Positions 6,000 through 7,726 of a stretch of DNA of 7,726 nt are shown here, in pieces. The DNA comes from an uncultured Rhodospirillaceae bacterium (GTDB lineage: Bacteria; Pseudomonadota; Alphaproteobacteria; RF32; CAG-239), in assembly GCA_900313155.1 (NCBI GenBank), contig OMQE01000124.1, positions 1 through 7,726 on the forward strand, in the 5' to 3' direction. The notes under the pieces were generated by a model that was given only the letters and a program-made list of their open reading frames with translations, was not told where the DNA came from and searched no databases. A program made the position numbers and the translations under genes. Position 1 is the stretch's first letter; each line of letters begins with the position of its first letter.

Positions 6000-6036
6000 A
6001 AGTGTAAGGCATTTCAAGAAAGGACACTTTTTCTTT
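6000..6036 (+). terminator. Possible terminator after the ATPase gene
   Basis: AAGTGT (6000-6005) and ACACTT (6024-6029) can pair around an 18-nt loop and are followed by TTTCTTT. It lies directly after the ATPase stop and before the converging lipoprotein gene, a place where a terminator is expected. The 6-bp stem and large loop make it weak. Confidence 0.35.
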
Positions 6037-6045
6037 GCAAAAGAA

Positions 6046-6438
6046 TTATTTGCGGTGATGACCATGTTCGCCACCATGTGGTGCGTTGCCATGTGGTCGA
6101 TGGCCGCCGTGCGGTGCGTTGCCATGATGTCTGCCGCCATGATGCGGGCGAGGGGAAAAGTGATGCCGCGGCGCCGGGGCAAAATGGTGATGATGGTGGT
6201 AATGATATGGACGACCGTATATCAACGGATTCGGTAAAAACACATAGTCCGGTTCGGTTTGGTCAATATAAACCACACTAGGGGTACTTTGGGCGGTTAT
6301 ATAAGTTGTTGTTACCGGTTCGGCATAGTAAACTGTTGGCGCTACATAAGGAGATACATAAACATCTTGTGCGGTTGGGGCGGGGGTGTAGCATCCGCTC
6401 AAAGCAAAAACGGCAAGCATTGGAAATATTTTTTTCAT
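6046..6438 (-). CDS. Small histidine-rich lipoprotein
   Basis: A 130-residue lipoprotein: MKKIFPMLAVFALSGC has a clean lipobox (LSGC, Cys16), so the mature protein should be lipid-anchored in the envelope. Residue 17 is Tyr rather than Asp, which would favour sorting to the outer membrane under the E. coli rule. Residues 17-75 are Thr/Pro/Val/Tyr-rich with repeated YV and VYY. The last 55 or so residues contain 19 histidines, including a run of five, and end in two copies of an 11-residue unit (GNAPHGGHRPH and GNAPHGGEHGH). Such a tail could bind Ni, Zn, Cu or Co, but no defined metal-site fold is visible, so metal binding is inference. AAGGAAC lies seven to eight bases upstream of the ATG. 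It appears monocistronic, between a convergent ATPase gene and a divergent ribosomal operon. No close family recognised. Confidence 0.82.
   Translation of the reverse strand: MKKIFPMLAVFALSGCYTPAPTAQDVYVSPYVAPTVYYAEPVTTTYITAQSTPSVVYIDQTEPDYVFLPNPLIYGRPYHYHHHHHFAPAPRHHFSPRPHHGGRHHGNAPHGGHRPHGNAPHGGEHGHHRK
6080..6126 (-). repeat. Tandem repeat in the lipoprotein gene
   Basis: GGTGCGTTGCCATG occurs exactly at 6080-6093 and 6113-6126, 33 bp (11 codons) apart. It encodes the repeated HGNAPHG of the histidine tail. The sequences after each copy are only partly similar, so the duplication is old or under selection only in part. In-frame units allow the tail to lengthen or shorten. Confidence 0.7.
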
Positions 6439-6476
6439 TTCGTTGTTCCTTATTTACATATTTTACATTAAGCGTT

Positions 6477-6505
6477 TATATAACATAATTTTTATATTTT
6501 GACCA
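6477..6505 (-). promoter_or_regulatory. Putative promoter of the lipoprotein gene
   Basis: On the minus strand TGGTCA (6505-6500) and TATATA (6482-6477) are 17 bp apart, about 40 bp upstream of the lipoprotein ATG. The -35 is a 4/6 match and the region is AT-rich throughout, which lowers certainty. Confidence 0.4.
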
Positions 6506-6538
6506 TTACTTTTTTGCATTTTAGGTATGTAAAATATT

Positions 6539-6566
6539 GTAAGTGCTTACTAAATATGGATATTTA
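6539..6566. promoter_or_regulatory. Two adjacent short dyads
   Basis: GTAAG-TG-CTTAC (6539-6550) is immediately followed by TAAATAT-GG-ATATTTA (6551-6566), each a perfect inverted repeat with a 2-bp centre. They lie between the back-to-back promoters of the lipoprotein and rplM genes. The near-absent loops suit a dimeric DNA-binding protein better than an RNA hairpin. Function unproven. Confidence 0.35.
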
Positions 6567-6591
6567 TCGTTAAAACAATAAAATAAGATGC

Positions 6592-6605
6592 GGTATAATA
6601 ATACC
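6592..6605. promoter_or_regulatory. Third dyad upstream of the rplM promoter
   Basis: GGTAT-AATA-ATACC is a perfect 5-bp inverted repeat, 38 bp upstream of the rplM -35 box. Its arms differ from those of the two dyads at 6539-6566, so these are not copies of one operator. Confidence 0.25.
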
Positions 6606-6642
6606 ATTATGTTAAAATGTTGAAAAAAGTGTATTTTTTGTG

Positions 6643-6670
6643 TTGACAAAGCAAAATATTTGTGTATATT
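6643..6670 (+). promoter_or_regulatory. Strong promoter of the rplM-rpsI operon
   Basis: A consensus TTGACA (6643-6648) lies 16 bp before TATATT (6665-6670), a 5/6 match with TG directly upstream. The A/T-rich tract at about 6607-6642 could serve as an UP element. The predicted start near 6677 gives a leader of about 34 nt, too short for an elaborate ribosomal-protein leader structure. Confidence 0.75.
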
Positions 6671-6710
6671 GACACCGAATTGTAACATTTTAATAAGAAA
6701 GAGATATAAA

Positions 6711-7181
6711 ATGATTTCTACACATACAACGAAACCGTCTGATATCGAAAGAAAATGGTATGTTGTCGATGCCAGCGGTGTTATTTTAGGTCGTCTTTCT
6801 GCTGAAATCGCCAAGATTTTACGCGGAAAGAATAAGCCGTATTTTGCTCCGAATTTGGATTGCGGTGATTATGTGGTTGTGATTAACGCCGAAAAAGTTA
6901 AATTAACCGGTAAAAAATTGGCCAATAAACACTACTACAAACATACAGGCTATGTTGGTAGCGTTAAAGATACAACAGCCGGCAAAATTTTGGAAGGACG
7001 TTTTCCGGAACGTGTTATTCAAAAGGCTGTTGAACGTATGATTTCACGTAATCCGCTCGGTCGTCAGATGATGACAAAGCTCAAGGTTTATGCCGGTGAA
7101 AATCATCCGCATACGGCGCAAAATCCGATTGTTTTGGATATTGCTTCTCAAAACCCGAAAAATAAAAGGAGTGCTTTATAA
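6711..7181 (+). CDS. rplM: 50S ribosomal protein L13
   Basis: An early-assembling large-subunit protein of 156 residues that binds 23S rRNA. Recognisable segments are KPSDIERKWYVVDASG (9-23), GRLSAEIAKILRGKNKPYF (27-45), DCGDYVVVINA (50-60), LTGKK...YYKHTG (65-80), ILEGRFPERVIQKAVERM (93-110) and NPLGRQMMTKLKVYAGENHPH (114-134). The form is alphaproteobacterial, about 14 residues longer than E. coli L13. The frame is open further upstream to an ATG at 6660, but that lies within the promoter before the expected transcript start, so 6711 is chosen. The ribosome site is weak for such a gene (GAAAGAG, eight bases before the ATG, no GGAG core). The stop overlaps the rpsI start by one base (TAATG). 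Confidence 0.97.
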   Translation: MISTHTTKPSDIERKWYVVDASGVILGRLSAEIAKILRGKNKPYFAPNLDCGDYVVVINAEKVKLTGKKLANKHYYKHTGYVGSVKDTTAGKILEGRFPERVIQKAVERMISRNPLGRQMMTKLKVYAGENHPHTAQNPIVLDIASQNPKNKRSAL

Positions 7182-7672
7182 TGGCTAGAAAAAAAATTGA
7201 ATCCTTGGAAGAAATTAAGGAAGCTGTGGCTGCAACAACCGCTGAAACAGAAGTTAAAGCCGTTCGTAAGGCTGTTAAAGATAAGCAAGGCCGTGCATAT
7301 GCAACAGGTAAAAGAAAAGACGCTGTTGCTCGCGTTTGGATTATGCCGGGACATGGCAGCATGACTGTTAATGGCCGTTCTTTGGACCAATATTTTGCTC
7401 GTCCGGTTTTGAAGATGGTTATCAATCAGCCGTTTGTTATTACGAATCGGGAAAATGAGTTTGACGTTATCTGCACGGTGAAAGGTGGTGGATTATCTGG
7501 TCAAGCAGGTGCTATTCGTCATGGTATTTCTAAGGCTTTGAACGATTATGAGCCGGAATTGAGAACAGCATTGAAACAAGCCGGACTTTTGGTTCGTGAT
7601 GATCGTGTTGTTGAACGTAAGAAATACGGTAAAGCAAAAGCTCGCCGTTCTTATCAATTCAGCAAGCGTTAA
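7181..7672 (+). CDS. rpsI: 30S ribosomal protein S9
   Basis: A small-subunit head protein of 163 residues whose C-terminal tail reaches the P-site tRNA. The conserved domain begins at GRAYATGKRKDAVARVWI (37-54), continues with NGRSLDQYF, VKGGGLSGQAGAIRHGISKAL and LLVRDDRVVERKKYGKAKARRSYQFSKR (the universal end, split here over several motifs), and ends exactly SKR. The first 36 residues are a charged, Ala/Glu/Lys-rich extension absent from E. coli S9 but usual in Alphaproteobacteria. AAGGAG (7166-7171) is nine bases before the ATG inside the end of rplM, and the one-base overlap shows the standard rplM-rpsI operon. No convincing terminator is visible in the remaining 54 bases, so the transcript may continue. 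Confidence 0.97.
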   Translation: MARKKIESLEEIKEAVAATTAETEVKAVRKAVKDKQGRAYATGKRKDAVARVWIMPGHGSMTVNGRSLDQYFARPVLKMVINQPFVITNRENEFDVICTVKGGGLSGQAGAIRHGISKALNDYEPELRTALKQAGLLVRDDRVVERKKYGKAKARRSYQFSKR

Positions 7673-7726
7673 TTTCAAACGCAAGAAGATATATTGTATT
7701 TTCAATGGGTTGGAAAAAATTTCAAC

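Noticed and set aside
5931..6281. Several overlapping frames, rich in Met and Arg or in His, around the lipoprotein gene
   Set aside because: They are shadows of the repetitive His codons; only the leftward frame has a ribosome site, signal peptide and lipobox.
6660..6710. Upstream ATG for rplM at 6660
   Set aside because: It lies between the -35 and -10 boxes of the rplM promoter, and the extra residues do not match L13.
7699..7726. Dyads at the right edge (TTTTCAA..TTG-G-AAAA and GTTGG..TTCAAC)
   Set aside because: They are mutually exclusive, contain a bulge or wobble, and the window stops before any T run could be seen, so a terminator cannot be judged.
1..7726. CRISPR arrays, tRNA or rRNA genes, insertion sequences, attachment sites
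   Set aside because: No repeated spacer-like units, cloverleaf-like sequence, transposase motifs or terminal inverted repeats were seen on either strand.

Overview
The window is typical single-copy bacterial chromosome: AT-rich, tightly packed, with genes on both strands. The organism is most likely an alphaproteobacterium. The best evidence is the rplM-rpsI pair at the right end: L13 opens with a K/E-rich 'KPSDIERKW..VDA' type N-terminus, and S9 carries an extension of about 36 residues before 'GRAYATGKRKDAVARVW', both usual in Alphaproteobacteria. A FadL-type outer-membrane protein and a lipobox lipoprotein confirm a Gram-negative envelope. The AT-rich composition would fit host-associated or gut lineages of the class, but I cannot name a genus.

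Layout from left to right. A leftward gene of unknown function (1-749) runs off the left edge. It is transcribed from a strong sigma70-like promoter inside a divergent intergenic region and has a perfect hairpin in its leader. Opposite it runs a two-gene rightward operon: an exported MORN-repeat protein (906-1463), translationally coupled by an ATGA overlap to a YjjU-type patatin-like phospholipase (1460-2308). This operon ends at a terminator placed on the stop codon of the converging gpsA gene (2321-3316, leftward). Upstream of gpsA lies a FadL/OmpP1-type porin gene (3477-4784, leftward), whose 3' end has three consecutive hairpins. A 252-bp divergent region follows, with a perfect DnaA-box 9-mer and a TTAA-N7-TTAA motif. 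It leads to a solitary GspE/PilT-superfamily ATPase (5037-5999, rightward). A small histidine-rich lipoprotein gene (6046-6438, leftward) converges on the ATPase gene. Its promoter region adjoins a cluster of short dyads and then the strong promoter of the rplM-rpsI ribosomal-protein operon (6711-7672, rightward).

How the genes work together. Three neighbouring units concern lipids or the envelope: the patatin hydrolase, GpsA (sn-glycerol-3-phosphate for phospholipid synthesis) and the FadL-like channel for hydrophobic substrates. They sit in separate transcription units, so a shared pathway is only inferred. The most system-like object is the coupled MORN-patatin pair. I see no mobile element, CRISPR array, tRNA or rRNA. 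I found no compelling evidence of a wholly new system. The items most worth checking are the MORN-patatin pair, the orphan secretion ATPase beside the DnaA-box region, the His-rich lipoprotein and the structured untranslated regions.
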